DNA of 64,000 nt from Methanobrevibacter woesei (GCF_003111605.1 NZ_MZGU01000002.1:1-64000); one strand, 5' to 3'; shown: positions 1 to 11,100, counted from the first letter of the stretch. Made by a program: numbers and translations. Notes: generated from the sequence alone by a model not told the origin.

Positions 1-1118
1 ATAGAAAAATTGACAACACTACCAAATCTGCACCATTCCCATGTTTCAGGAATATCGAAAGGTATTTCATCATCAATGCAAACAGGTTCTCCATTTTTAC
101 CTATTTTCTCATAAAAATGATTATTTTCTTTATAAATAAATGACTCTTTATTATTCCTCTTAATCTTCTTATCCTTAATCAACTGCTCTTTTTCTTCCCT
201 AATTCTATCTAAAAGAACAGAAGCAGACTCATCAGAAGAATCCTGAGGAACAAGTTTTCCCTGAATAGCTTCTTGAAGAATAGACTTTTTAATTAACTCC
301 GGAAAATTATCATTCAATATTGTCAATTCTTCTTCTAAATAATCATATTTTTCAACATAATATGATAATTCATCAATTTTTTTTACAATTCTTTCTTGCT
401 CATTGAATGGAGGAATTGGTAAAAGTAAGTTTCGTAATTTATTTATTCCTACTCCTCCTATAATTCCTGTTGTTTTTGATTTGAATACTTCTATAAATAA
501 AGGATTTTGTAAATAATAAAATAAAAATTTGTTATTTATTCCATAACTTGTAAAACATGCAAGTTTATTACCAAAACAAATTGTTTCTTCTGTTATTGCT
601 ATTTTTCTACCAGCACTTCCTCCTTCAATACAAAGTAAAACACTATCTTTAGCTGCGATTTTAAATTTTTCTAAATCTTTTGGGATTTTAATTCCATTAT
701 TATAATCAATTGTTGAATCAAATTTCACATCTTTAGTTGCAATATAATTATAGCCCTCAGTCAATCCAGTAAATTTTCTTTCTTTTTCTGTTTTATTGAT
801 ACTATTTCCAGTAAAAATATTATTTACAGTACTTAATCTACACCATTCCCATGTTTCAGGAATATCAAAAGGTATTTCATCATCAATGCAAACAGGTTCT
901 CCTTTTTTACCTATTTTCTCATAAAAATGATTATTTTTTCTAAAAATAAATGACTCTTTATTATTCCTCTTAATCTTCTTATCCTTAATCAACTGCTCTT
1001 TTTCTTCCCTAATTCTATCTAAAAGAACAGAAGCAGACTCATCACTAGGATCCTGAGGAACCAATTTACCTTCCATGGCTAATTGTAATATTGAATTCTT
1101 TAAATCTTGAGCTTTCAC
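1..1118 (-). CDS. hsdS: Type I restriction-modification specificity subunit HsdS (partial, C-terminus beyond window)
   Basis: HsdS chooses the DNA target of a type I restriction-modification complex. The frame runs open from a GTG at 1116-1118 to the window edge, about 372 residues. It begins VKAQDLKNSILQLAMEGKLV, a typical start of an S-subunit conserved region. Then comes the motif IPETWEWCRL that opens a target-recognition domain, and a helical stretch with PPFNEQERIVKKIDEL. After this the conserved region starts again (ILQEAIQGKLVPQD) and a second IPETWEWCR follows just before the edge, so a second recognition domain is cut off. The start lies 8 bases after the hsdM stop, so it is the third gene of the hsdR-hsdM-hsdS operon. 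I chose GTG because the only start codon just upstream runs into a stop after three codons. The two conserved regions are nearly identical at DNA level. Confidence 0.9.
   Translation of the reverse strand, partial: MKAQDLKNSILQLAMEGKLVPQDPSDESASVLLDRIREEKEQLIKDKKIKRNNKESFIFRKNNHFYEKIGKKGEPVCIDDEIPFDIPETWEWCRLSTVNNIFTGNSINKTEKERKFTGLTEGYNYIATKDVKFDSTIDYNNGIKIPKDLEKFKIAAKDSVLLCIEGGSAGRKIAITEETICFGNKLACFTSYGINNKFLFYYLQNPLFIEVFKSKTTGIIGGVGINKLRNLLLPIPPFNEQERIVKKIDELSYYVEKYDYLEEELTILNDNFPELIKKSILQEAIQGKLVPQDSSDESASVLLDRIREEKEQLIKDKKIKRNNKESFIYKENNHFYEKIGKNGEPVCIDDEIPFDIPETWEWCRFGSVVNFS
31..251. repeat. Copy 1 of a ~220-bp direct repeat inside hsdS
   Basis: This segment matches 841-1061 almost base for base, with roughly ten mismatches by eye. 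It encodes the conserved spacer region before the second recognition domain. The offset is 810 bp, a multiple of three, so recombination between the copies would delete one recognition domain in frame. Confidence 0.9.
841..1061. repeat. Copy 2 of a ~220-bp direct repeat inside hsdS
   Basis: Partner of the copy at 31-251. It encodes the N-terminal conserved region before the first recognition domain. Such near-identity is higher than function alone needs and suggests recent duplication or gene conversion. Confidence 0.9.
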
Positions 1119-1126
1119 AAAAACAC

Positions 1127-2593
1127 CTATTCAATATTTAGTATCTTTTTAATTTCATCTAATGTTCTATCAATCTCTGCATTTAAGCTAGCGCGTTTTT
1201 CTTGATATTGTTGAATGAGCTCTTTTGGAGGTAAGATTTCATCTTCTTCATGAGGAAATCCACATAAATCCAAATTATAATTATTATTAACAATTTCATC
1301 AAGTGTGTACTTTTTTGCTTTGTCAAATCCATCAATTTCAACAGGAATACGATTATCCCACCAATTTATAGCATCATTGAAGTGTTCTAATTTCATAGGT
1401 TTTGTTTTTGAGAAATGTTTATATCCTTCAGGCATATCAACCCTATAAAACCATGTTTCTTTAGTAGTGCTTTTTTTATCAAAGAATAATATATTTGTTG
1501 TAATATTTGTATATGGAGCAAATACATCATGAGGTAATCTAATTACAGTATGCAAATTAAATTCTGATAAAAGTTTCTTCTTAATAGCAATTTTAGTGTT
1601 ATCAGTACCAAATAAAAATCCATCAGGTAAAATAACTGCTGCTCTTCCATTTTCTTTTAAACGATACATAATTACAGACATGAATAAATCAGCAGTTTCA
1701 GAACTTCTTAAATCAATTGGAAAATTAGTTAAAACAGTTTTTTTCTCATGTCCACCGTATGGTGGATTCATAATTACAACATCAAATTTTTCATCATCAG
1801 AATATTCAAGCACATTTTTGTCAAATGAATTTCCATGAATAATATTAGGATTATCAATATCATGTAAAAGCATATTTGTTACACAAAGCATATATGGAAG
1901 TGCTTTTTTTTCAATCCCGAAAATAGAATTTTTATATTTTTCCCTTTCCTCAGTAGATACAACTTTTTTATCTAAAATTTTTAAAACAGATGTTAAAAAC
2001 CCTCCAGTACCACAGGCAAAATCAGCTATTTTTTCACCTAATTGAGGATTTAACATTTGAGCCATAAAATCAGTTACTGCACGAGGTGTGTAAAATTCTC
2101 CAGCATTCCCTGCACTTTGTAAATCCTTAAGAATTGTTTCGTAAATTTCACCAAAAGCATGACGATCTTCATATTCTTCAAAATTAAGTTCATCAATAAT
2201 ATTTATCACTTGTCTTAAAAGAACACCGTCTTTCATATAGTTATTATTATCTTCAAAAACACCTTTTACAATAATCTGACTTTTTGTGCTGTTTTCATCA
2301 ATTGGTAATGATTTAAGTCCGGGAAATAATTCATTATTAACAAAATCTAATAAAGAGTCAGCAGTTAATGCATTTCCGTCTTTTTTGTCTACTGCCCAAT
2401 TTCTCCATCTTAATTCATTTGGTATTATTGAACTATAATTATCATCATAGAGCTCCCAAATTTCTTCTTTTGAATCATATATCTTAAGAAACAAAATCCA
2501 TGTCATTTGCTCTATTCTTTGTGCATCTCCATTAACTCCTGCATCATTTCTCATGATATCCTGTATTCTTTTAACAAATGTATTTAAACTCAT
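1127..2593 (-). CDS. hsdM: Type I restriction-modification DNA methyltransferase subunit HsdM
   Basis: This is the adenine-N6 methyltransferase subunit of a type I RM complex; with HsdS it modifies host DNA and it is also needed for cleavage. The 488-residue protein has the family N-terminal helical domain (residues 1-150). The AdoMet motif DFACGTGGF is at 191-199 and the catalytic NPPY motif at 276-279, followed by GG, as in N6-adenine enzymes. The C-terminus (PPKELIQQYQEKR onward) is helical, as expected for contacts with HsdS. A GGAGAT ribosome-binding site sits 7 bases before the ATG. It lies 18 bases after hsdR and 8 before hsdS in one operon. All key residues are present, so it is probably active. 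Confidence 0.95.
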   Translation of the reverse strand: MSLNTFVKRIQDIMRNDAGVNGDAQRIEQMTWILFLKIYDSKEEIWELYDDNYSSIIPNELRWRNWAVDKKDGNALTADSLLDFVNNELFPGLKSLPIDENSTKSQIIVKGVFEDNNNYMKDGVLLRQVINIIDELNFEEYEDRHAFGEIYETILKDLQSAGNAGEFYTPRAVTDFMAQMLNPQLGEKIADFACGTGGFLTSVLKILDKKVVSTEEREKYKNSIFGIEKKALPYMLCVTNMLLHDIDNPNIIHGNSFDKNVLEYSDDEKFDVVIMNPPYGGHEKKTVLTNFPIDLRSSETADLFMSVIMYRLKENGRAAVILPDGFLFGTDNTKIAIKKKLLSEFNLHTVIRLPHDVFAPYTNITTNILFFDKKSTTKETWFYRVDMPEGYKHFSKTKPMKLEHFNDAINWWDNRIPVEIDGFDKAKKYTLDEIVNNNYNLDLCGFPHEEDEILPPKELIQQYQEKRASLNAEIDRTLDEIKKILNIE

Positions 2594-2611
2594 AAACTAA
2601 ATCTCCACATA

Positions 2612-4894
2612 TTATATAAACAGTTCTCTTTTTAAATCATGCATTGCATTTAATAAATTATTTTTTCCACCAAAAGCTTTAACTATTTTAATAGGGCTAC
2701 CAAAATTTCTAAATGGTTCATTATCCAAAACCTGAATATTTTCAATATCTTCAATGCCATCACTTGCATATTTATCAATTAAACCATTAATGACTTGTTT
2801 AGCTATTCCTTCATATTTATTAAGATATCCTCTTTTTTTAACATTGTTTGCTCTTTCTTGACGAGTTAATGGTTTTTTATCAAATGCTATGTGACAAATC
2901 AAATCAAAATCATCAATATCTTTGTTTCCAGCAGCTTCTCTAAGTTCATCTAAAAAAATATCATGTTGATATAACTCATCTATAATCGCATTTCTTTTCA
3001 TTTCGCTTGTCCATTTTGATAAAAAGGTATTTAAATCATTATATTCTTCAATTAATTTATTTTTACTATAATTAATCAGATTTTCAGTAATTAAATTACC
3101 ATTACTATCATAACATTGATTTTGTTCTAAAATGATATTTACATCAACATCATTTATTTTTGGTTTAGGCTTAGGAGGTTTATATCCATCAATCTTAGGA
3201 GAAAGAGTAAAAATTGGTTTATCAATGTCAATATCTGCGACAGATATTGGTTCTCCATCAAATTCAGGATCAACAAATTTTCGACTATTATTTCTAAAAT
3301 CAAGAATTGTAAAATGATTTTTACCATATTTTTCTTCAATTCTTGTTCCACGACCTATTATCTGTTTAAATTCAGTCATAGAATTGATATTTTCATCTAA
3401 AACAATTAATTTACAAGTTTTACAATCAACACCAGTAGTGAGTAATTTAGAAGTTGTTACAATTGTAGGATATTTTTCATTATTTGATATAAAATAATCT
3501 AATTGTCTTTTACCTTCTTCATCATTTCCAGTTATCCTCATAATATATCTTTCATCTTCCGCAACTAAATCACTATTTTCATTGATTAAATAATGTCTCA
3601 TTGCATCTGCATGCTCTGTATCAACACAAAAAACAATAGTCTTTGAAAATCTATCTGTTTTTTTTAAAAATTCAGTGATTTTTTTAGCAACAAGTTTACG
3701 TCTTTTCTCAAGGATAATATTTTTATCAAAATCTAAAACATTATATTCTCTATCTTCAATTAAATTACCATTTTTATCTTTTTTTCCTTTTTCAGGACGA
3801 TAACCCATTAAATCTTTATCAATTCCAATCCTAATTACTTTATAAGGAGCTAAAAAACCATCTTTAATACCATCTTTTAAACTATATGTATAAATTGGTT
3901 CACCAAAATAATCGATGTTAGAAATTTTTTTAGTCTCTTTAGGTGTAGCAGTCATTCCAATTTGTGTTGCTGTATGGAAATATTCTAAAATTTGTCTCCA
4001 CTCTGAATCTTGTGAAGCACTACCCCTGTGGCATTCATCAACAATTATTAAATCAAAAAATTCCGGCTCTAAACTTGTAAATGGCTGTTTAGATTTTTTA
4101 TCATCTACTAACTGCTGGTATAAAGCAAAATATATTTCATAAGAAGTATCCATTTCTTTTTTTTCTATTTTTGTCATGACCTTCTCAAATGGTTTAAAGT
4201 CATTATCCATTGTTTGATCAATTAAAATATTCCTATCAGCTAAATACAAAATCTTTTTTTTCAATCCAGATTCTTTTAATCTATGTGCAATTTGAAATGC
4301 AGTGAAAGTTTTACCAGTACCTGTTGCCATAACAAGCAATATTCGGTTTTGTCCTTTTGCTATTGCTTCAATAGTTCTATTAATAGCAATTCTTTGATAA
4401 TAACGAGGTTCTTTATTACTATTTATATCATAATAATAAGGTTGTGTTACAATTTTTTCTTCAGTTGGGGTGAACTCTTTGCTTAATTTATATCTTTCCC
4501 AAAGCTCTTCTGGACTTGGAAATTCATCTAAACTAATTTCTCTTTCAGTTCCATTAATCCTATCTCTCTCTAAAAATCCAGTACCATTTGAACTAAATGC
4601 AAAAGGGATATCTAATATATTTGCATAATCTACTGCTTGTTGAATTCCATCACCTAAACTGTGATACTGATCTTTAGCTTCAACAATAGCTATTGGTAAA
4701 TTTGGTTTATATAATAATAAATAATCTGCACGTTTCTTTGGCCCTCTATTAGTTTTATCTCCTCTGATTTGAATTTCACCATCAGTAAAAGAATATTCAA
4801 ATTTAAATTGATTTTTATTCCAGCCAGCATCTTCAATTGCAGGCGTAATAAATTGAAATTTTACATCTTCTTCAGTTAATTTATCAAAAGTCAT
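2612..4894 (-). CDS. hsdR: Type I restriction endonuclease subunit HsdR (EcoEI-like, short form)
   Basis: This is the motor and nuclease subunit of the type I RM complex. It translocates DNA by ATP hydrolysis and cuts unmodified DNA. The PD-(D/E)xK nuclease residues are visible as D57 and E72-x-K74. The SF2 helicase core has Walker A ATGTGKT at 190-196, DECH at 286-289, a TATPK motif III and QIIGRGTRIE as motif VI. The C-terminal 130 residues fit the EcoEI-type R domain. At 760 residues it is shorter than the ~1000-residue EcoKI class but normal for the EcoEI class. A GGGGAT ribosome-binding site precedes the ATG by 7 bases. It is first in the operon with hsdM and hsdS. No inactivating change is seen. 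Confidence 0.95.
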   Translation of the reverse strand: MTFDKLTEEDVKFQFITPAIEDAGWNKNQFKFEYSFTDGEIQIRGDKTNRGPKKRADYLLLYKPNLPIAIVEAKDQYHSLGDGIQQAVDYANILDIPFAFSSNGTGFLERDRINGTEREISLDEFPSPEELWERYKLSKEFTPTEEKIVTQPYYYDINSNKEPRYYQRIAINRTIEAIAKGQNRILLVMATGTGKTFTAFQIAHRLKESGLKKKILYLADRNILIDQTMDNDFKPFEKVMTKIEKKEMDTSYEIYFALYQQLVDDKKSKQPFTSLEPEFFDLIIVDECHRGSASQDSEWRQILEYFHTATQIGMTATPKETKKISNIDYFGEPIYTYSLKDGIKDGFLAPYKVIRIGIDKDLMGYRPEKGKKDKNGNLIEDREYNVLDFDKNIILEKRRKLVAKKITEFLKKTDRFSKTIVFCVDTEHADAMRHYLINENSDLVAEDERYIMRITGNDEEGKRQLDYFISNNEKYPTIVTTSKLLTTGVDCKTCKLIVLDENINSMTEFKQIIGRGTRIEEKYGKNHFTILDFRNNSRKFVDPEFDGEPISVADIDIDKPIFTLSPKIDGYKPPKPKPKINDVDVNIILEQNQCYDSNGNLITENLINYSKNKLIEEYNDLNTFLSKWTSEMKRNAIIDELYQHDIFLDELREAAGNKDIDDFDLICHIAFDKKPLTRQERANNVKKRGYLNKYEGIAKQVINGLIDKYASDGIEDIENIQVLDNEPFRNFGSPIKIVKAFGGKNNLLNAMHDLKRELFI

Positions 4895-5001
4895 TATTGA
4901 TATCCCCTTATTATAATATACTATGAAAATAAAACTATAAAAAATAGTAACAAATTACTCATAGTTATATTAAAAAAAAGAAATTTAAAATTTATATAAA
5001 C

Positions 5002-8000
5002 TTATTCTAATTTCATTCTTTTTTTTATTATAGTCATATCAAGACCTGGGGGTTTAGGTTTAAAAGTATTCTCTTTATCATAAACATCATCTTTAATTGC
5101 ATTTTCTCTTAGGATATTAATATCTAAATTACATGTTACAACATAATCATCATCCCCTCCTTTTAAATTAATTAAATATTTATTTTCAGAAGAAGATGGT
5201 TGTATAATTACATTACCTCCAAACTCTGAAGTGTTTGATTTAATACAATAACAAAATAAATCTCTAGATAACGACTCTCCAATTCCATTAAAATAATTTA
5301 CATCTTTATTAAATTCTGAAACCGTAATTATATCACACCAACTTTTAAAAATATTTCTTGAAGAAATATCTGTAATTTCAAAACAATAATATGGTGCAAT
5401 ATATACATTATTCCAATTAAACAAATAATAAAAATCTTTTTCAGTTCGAATTAGTTCTTTTCCATAAGTTTTTAATAACTTAATCTCAGATGGTGCATAA
5501 TGATTTTTTAAACGATAAAAAAGTGTAGATTCATAATATTTTTCATTGATAATAAAAGGAAATGCCATCATTATATAATTTCCAACATATCCTTCACTTT
5601 CAATAGGTTCTACACCAAAAATAATTGCCATTTGATGATCTTTAGATATCTTAACAAGTTCTCCTATCCATTCATAGGGAATATACATTTCAGGCATCAA
5701 TAATAAATCAACCTCTTTTTTTATTGATTCATTAATTAATTTTTTGAGCATATCAAATCGTTTATTTGATAAATTTGGAATTTTTTTTATTCTATCAGCA
5801 ATATCTTTCTCTTCAAGTTTTGTATTTAATAAACCAACTTTTATTCTCTGTTTTATATCAGTTCCAATGTTAAAAACCTTGCATGCATAATTATAACTCA
5901 TATGCTCTTTTTTACACATATTACAATTTAAATTACAGATATCTTTAACATTTAACCCACAACCTTCTTTTATTTCATTAATATTTCCTTTATCTTCAAA
6001 ATTATATTTATAATAAAGATTGATAGAGTCATTAATATAATTTAAATCACAATTTTTTTTAAACAATTCTTTATTGATGTTATACAATATAAACTCGTGA
6101 AGTTTTATGAATCTAGGATATATTCCTAAAAATTCATCATAATCCCCATTATTTGTTTTAATTAAATTATAATTATCATTATTCTTATAAACCATATATG
6201 CATTTTGTAAAGGATATTTCATTAGATTATTATTTTGCATTAATGAAAAAAGAATCATTTTAATATCTTTTTTATAATTATAATTATCAAAAGTATTTTC
6301 ATTAATATGAGTTAGAAGTCTTTTAAAATGATAATTATTTTCATTAAAGCTTTTTAATGAAAATGTTCTTACTAAAGAGAAATACAAAAATTTAAATAAT
6401 GAATTTTTAATATTATAAGTTTCATCAATATCCTTTAATAAAAAATCAAAAGTTTCTTTTTGAGAGTTATTATCTTTTATACAAAATGAAATAGTAGAAA
6501 TTTCATTAATAATATCAAGACAGTATAAACATAACTCTTCAAATTTATTATTAATATATAAAAATGAAAATAATTTTTCCCAAAGGCTAAAAAATTCCAA
6601 TGATTTTCCATTAAATGCATTTAAAATTTCTTTAACAATATCCATGGAAATTGTATTACTCATATTTTTTGAAGCAATATTAAGTCTAGTTAAAATTTTC
6701 GAAATCTCAAATTTATTAATTTTTACATTTTCAATATCATTCAATTTATTAATAGACTCACGATAATTAATTTGATATATATTATCTTCAAGTTCATCAA
6801 TTATTGACTCAAAACCATGCATTAATCTAAATTCACTTGAATTTTTATATATTTCTTTCCTAAAATTTTTTAGAATAACATCTGAACATTTGTAAGAAAA
6901 TTTATATATCTTTAATTTATCATTTTGTATTTTCAAATTGTTATAGGGATAATAATTTTCTTCATTATTATGAACAGGTATATCACACAGCATCCAATCA
7001 GAATTATTCTTTTTAAAAATATTATTATGTGGATTTTCATGTTTATAAGTCAAATATTTTTCAATAAATTTATTTAAAGATAGTTCGTTTATATGTTGTT
7101 CACCATGAAGTTCACTTTTTTCATGTGATTCCATAACTATCAAAACATCATCAACATATCTCCCATAATAAAATGGATTTATATCTTCTAAAATAGATTG
7201 ATCAAAACCTTGTAAATTCCAATTTGCAATAATTAATGAAGGTAAAAATCCTAATGGTATCATGGGTAAATTTTCTTCATTATTTTTGTCAAAAATTCTT
7301 TTAAATTTTAATGAATAACAATTAAATACTTTTTCAATAAATGAATTCAATTTTTCATCAAAATCCGTATGAGGAACATTAATTTTTTCTTTAGAATCAA
7401 TAATATCATCATTTAAACGTTTAAAATCAATTAATGATCTATAATAATAATCTTTGAAATCTAATGATAACATGATTGCATTTTTATTATCTTTTAATAG
7501 AGTAGTAATACTATTTAATGCATTATCTCTCCAAGAGGAATATTTCTCATAATATGGATGAAATAAAAATGGTGAAAAAATATTTTTATTGTTTAAAATA
7601 GAATCAATTAAAGTATCATTAATCCGGTTAGCATAACAATTATTATATAATCTTTTATCAAGAACAAAACCTGATTTAATAATCCACAATACACTTAGAA
7701 TATGGCCTTCAATAGGTAAATCAATAAAATAGTGAATTTTTGAAATATTGTTCTTTTTTTTATTACAATTTGAAATAACTTTAATAGAATCTTTATCATT
7801 TGATACTGATTTTGGTAATGAAATAACATCAATTTTATTAACAATATCTGAAATTACATTATCAAAATCACTGATTAAATCTTCTGCAAATTTATAAAAA
7901 AATCTATCAAACACATCTTTATCAAAGATATCCTTATCATTTCTAAAATTTTCGAATTCAAAATTTGCTAATTCAAATCTTTGAATAACAGCATAGTTAT

Positions 8001-8073
8001 CATAATAAATATGATTTTTAAGTTTTTTATAAGAAGCAATTAATTGATCTTTTAAAATATCTATATCACCCAT
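5002..8073 (-). CDS. Reverse transcriptase-nitrilase fusion, DRT type 1 (UG1-like) candidate antiviral protein
   Basis: This 1023-residue protein joins a reverse transcriptase to a nitrilase-family amidohydrolase. In the RT part, palm motif A reads LSLDFKDYYY (Asp205), the motif B region is IPLGFLPS, and the catalytic box is YVDD at 306-309. A long helical middle follows, then a cysteine cluster (Cys705, 713, 717, 720), and from about 748 a nitrilase domain with its triad: Glu795 in LLLMPEM, Lys856 in YRLKNH, Cys897 in YYCFE. This order is that of defence-associated RT type 1 (UG1) of bacteria; that family gives phage resistance by a mechanism I do not assign here. I start at the ATG after GGTGAG; the frame stays open 42 codons further but lacks a better ribosome-binding site. 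The gene is visibly more AT-rich than its neighbours and lies beside an RM operon, which suggests acquisition by transfer. Confidence 0.88.
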   Translation of the reverse strand: MGDIDILKDQLIASYKKLKNHIYYDNYAVIQRFELANFEFENFRNDKDIFDKDVFDRFFYKFAEDLISDFDNVISDIVNKIDVISLPKSVSNDKDSIKVISNCNKKKNNISKIHYFIDLPIEGHILSVLWIIKSGFVLDKRLYNNCYANRINDTLIDSILNNKNIFSPFLFHPYYEKYSSWRDNALNSITTLLKDNKNAIMLSLDFKDYYYRSLIDFKRLNDDIIDSKEKINVPHTDFDEKLNSFIEKVFNCYSLKFKRIFDKNNEENLPMIPLGFLPSLIIANWNLQGFDQSILEDINPFYYGRYVDDVLIVMESHEKSELHGEQHINELSLNKFIEKYLTYKHENPHNNIFKKNNSDWMLCDIPVHNNEENYYPYNNLKIQNDKLKIYKFSYKCSDVILKNFRKEIYKNSSEFRLMHGFESIIDELEDNIYQINYRESINKLNDIENVKINKFEISKILTRLNIASKNMSNTISMDIVKEILNAFNGKSLEFFSLWEKLFSFLYINNKFEELCLYCLDIINEISTISFCIKDNNSQKETFDFLLKDIDETYNIKNSLFKFLYFSLVRTFSLKSFNENNYHFKRLLTHINENTFDNYNYKKDIKMILFSLMQNNNLMKYPLQNAYMVYKNNDNYNLIKTNNGDYDEFLGIYPRFIKLHEFILYNINKELFKKNCDLNYINDSINLYYKYNFEDKGNINEIKEGCGLNVKDICNLNCNMCKKEHMSYNYACKVFNIGTDIKQRIKVGLLNTKLEEKDIADRIKKIPNLSNKRFDMLKKLINESIKKEVDLLLMPEMYIPYEWIGELVKISKDHQMAIIFGVEPIESEGYVGNYIMMAFPFIINEKYYESTLFYRLKNHYAPSEIKLLKTYGKELIRTEKDFYYLFNWNNVYIAPYYCFEITDISSRNIFKSWCDIITVSEFNKDVNYFNGIGESLSRDLFCYCIKSNTSEFGGNVIIQPSSSENKYLINLKGGDDDYVVTCNLDINILRENAIKDDVYDKENTFKPKPPGLDMTIIKKRMKLE

Positions 8074-8197
8074 AAATCTCACCATTAATTCAAAAAAATA
8101 GATTACTTTTAGAATATTGATTTTAATATAATTAATTATATATCTATATATACTATTAATTTTATTTATAAGATAATAGATATTTATGTGAATACCC
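8074..8197. promoter_or_regulatory. Divergent promoter region between RT-nitrilase and UvrD-like helicase
   Basis: This very AT-rich 124-bp gap separates two divergent starts and must hold both promoters. TATA-like stretches lie at about 8131-8150. The leftward gene has GGTGAG as its ribosome-binding site just inside this gap. No inverted-repeat operator was obvious. Confidence 0.5.
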
Positions 8198-11100
8198 ATG
8201 TCAATTGAATTAAATCCAGAACAGAAAGAAGCAGTAACCTATTTAGGTCCAAAACCTTTACTTATTGAAGCAGGACCTGGATCAGGTAAAACACGCGTAC
8301 TTATTGAAAGAATTAAATTTCTCCTAAATCATGGCATTGAGCCTTCTTCAATGCTTATAATTACTTTCACTAAAAAAGCTGCACATGAACTTAAAGAACG
8401 TTTAAACAATGATAATATAGCTCAAAGTGTTATCAATGAGATGCAGATTTCAACTATTCACAGTTTCTGTTTGAAGCTACTAGCTGACAGTAATATCAAT
8501 ATATTTAATATTTATGATGAAAAAGAGCTTATAATGTTTTTAAGCCAGCACAAAAAAGAGTTAGGATTTACAGGAGAATTTTATATCCCTAACAGTCAGT
8601 TAAAAGATGTTGTTAAAAAGTATGATGAGTATTCACTTTTTGATGTAGATGTTAATGGATTATGCGATTATATCCATGAAAATCACCCTTATAGTAAGGA
8701 ATATGCTGATTTTGTAAAAAGAGAATTTAGACAAAAAGGCAAATTTCCAAGAAAAGCCCTTAAATATGACAAAAAGGTTAAAAAAGGTGAAAGAAATCTG
8801 GAAGATGACTGGTATGATGCAAAGTACTTTAAAATAGCTGAGTCTTACCCTAAATTTTTAAAGCTTTTAAAAAAAAATAACCTTTCAACTTACGATTTGC
8901 TTCAAAAAGAGGCTCTTAATTATCTTATTAAAAACCCTAAAACACAATATACCAATATTTTAATTGATGAGTTTCAGGACACTGACCCTATTCAAATTCA
9001 GATTTTTGAGATTCTTTTAGGTGAAATACTTAAAAATAAAGGTTCTTTTACTGTTGTTGGTGATGCAGACCAGAAAATTTATGGTTTTAGAGGTGCAACT
9101 GGAGATTATTTTGAGTATTTACACTCAAGATATTCCTGCAAAAACCTGGCACTTAACTATAATTACCGTTCCACTGATGATATTATCTCAATTTCCAATA
9201 ATTTTATTAAGCATCAGAGAAGTAAAACCTCTCAAAAAATGCTTAAAGGATTTAGAGAGATTAATAAAGACTCTTTTTACATGATAACTTCAAGTGACAA
9301 GAGATCTATAAAAGTTAGTGAAAGTGAAAATATTGGCCATCTTATTAAGTATTTGGTTGATGTAAAAGGCTTAAAGTATAGTGATATAGCTGTTCTTTAC
9401 CGTTCACTTAAAAATGACTCCGAACATTTAGTTAATTATCTTAAAAAAAATAATATACCTTTCCAGATGTCTGGACTTGCTGATTTGGAACTTAAAGATG
9501 AAATTCAAATTATTCTAACCCTTTTTTATTATATTGTTGATTTTACATCTAAAGTTCCTCTAAGAAATAGCTGGAGTGGAAAATGGCTTAGTTTAGAAAC
9601 ACTAGCTGAATCTGAGCTTATTAATTTATCAGAAAGAACTTCAGATATTTTAATTAAAAAACAGGAAGAATATGAAGAGGATGCTTTTAATCTTTTTAAA
9701 GATATGTATTTAGAGGAGTTTGGTGAGAAAACAAGAATAAGATCATTCAATGGCATTTTTACAAATCCTCAGGTGCCTGATGAGTTTATAGAAAAATTAT
9801 TTGATAATATTGAAAAACCAACTCTTGAATTAAGTCAACTGGAAAATTGGGGAATTACTGATGAGGATGATTTAAAATTCTTTGAGAAATTCAATCTTAT
9901 TAGAAATCAGGTAACTGCACTTCCAGATATTAGACAGATAAATGATGAAGAATATTTAAATGAAGTAATGGAAGTGTTTAAAGAACAGTTCAATATGGAA
10001 TCAATTCCTACAATCCTGGATATTTTCTATGAGATTTTAGAGCTTTGTGGATTTTTAGAAAACTTCCAAGAAAATGTATTTAAAAATATAGGCAGATTTA
10101 GTGAAATCTTATATGAATATGAAACTGTTGTGTCAAAATATGATTTTGTTGGCTTATTCTGGTACTTATCATCTAATCTTCGTGACTATGAGTCTTCTGT
10201 TTCAAAAGATAAAGGTGTTTTCTTATCAACTATCCATAAATCCAAAGGTCTTGAATTTCCAGTAGTTATTGTTGCTTCAATTAGAGATGGTGCCCTTCCA
10301 AAAGAGTTTACAAATCCTCTTGAAAACAGGTTCAAAAATGGAAGTGCTATCTATTACACTCCATCTGAATATTTAAAACACAAAAACTTAACATTAGATG
10401 AAGAAGAAGCTGAACATCAAAGAGAAGAGGAAAGGATTCTTTATGTTGCAATTACAAGAGCAGAAGATATTGTAATTCTATCTCTTAATGAAATTGAAAA
10501 TCAGCTTCCTGAAATTGGTCAAAATTTAGTTGAGAATAATGATGAGTGCCTAAAGGAACTTACTTTAGATAATTTAGATGAACTTCCTCAAATTGAAAGT
10601 AGTGATGTAGATAACAGTGGAGAAAAATTGGATTTAAGTTATACTGGTTTAAATGATTATCAGATGTGTCCATTAAAATACAACTTAATCTACAACTATG
10701 GATTTAAACAATCAGATAGTGAAGATATTAGCTATGGATTAATAATGCATGAAATATTCAACATCATAAATAAAGAACTTAAAGATTATGGAAAAATGCC
10801 TAATGAAAGTGAAATCAGAAAAATAGCTGAAAAATCATATCATAAAGAACAGAATATTATCCATAATTCAGAAGAGCTGAACTCCATTGTAACAGCTGTA
10901 AATGAATACTATGAGAAAATAGGTTCAAAAATTAAGGTATTGGAAAGCGAATATGACTTCAATATACGTAAAGATAGTTATAACCTAAAAGGAGCTATTG
11001 ATTTATTATATGAAACTTCTGAAGGTAAAATAGGAATTCTAGACTATAAAAACAGTGAAGATGGAGAATCCAAGAAATGGAAATATGAAAAACAGCTCTC

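Noticed and set aside
5002-8199. RT as part of a group II intron, retron or LINE-like element
   Set aside because: There is no intron domain V, no msr/msd-like inverted repeat beside it, and no target-site duplication. The C-terminal nitrilase domain fits a defence RT instead, and the A33 tract lies 23 kb away, beside tfs.
8074-8199. 42-codon N-terminal extension of the RT
   Set aside because: The extension is AT-rich, overlaps the divergent promoter region and the start of the helicase gene, and lacks a ribosome-binding site; the internal ATG has GGTGAG.
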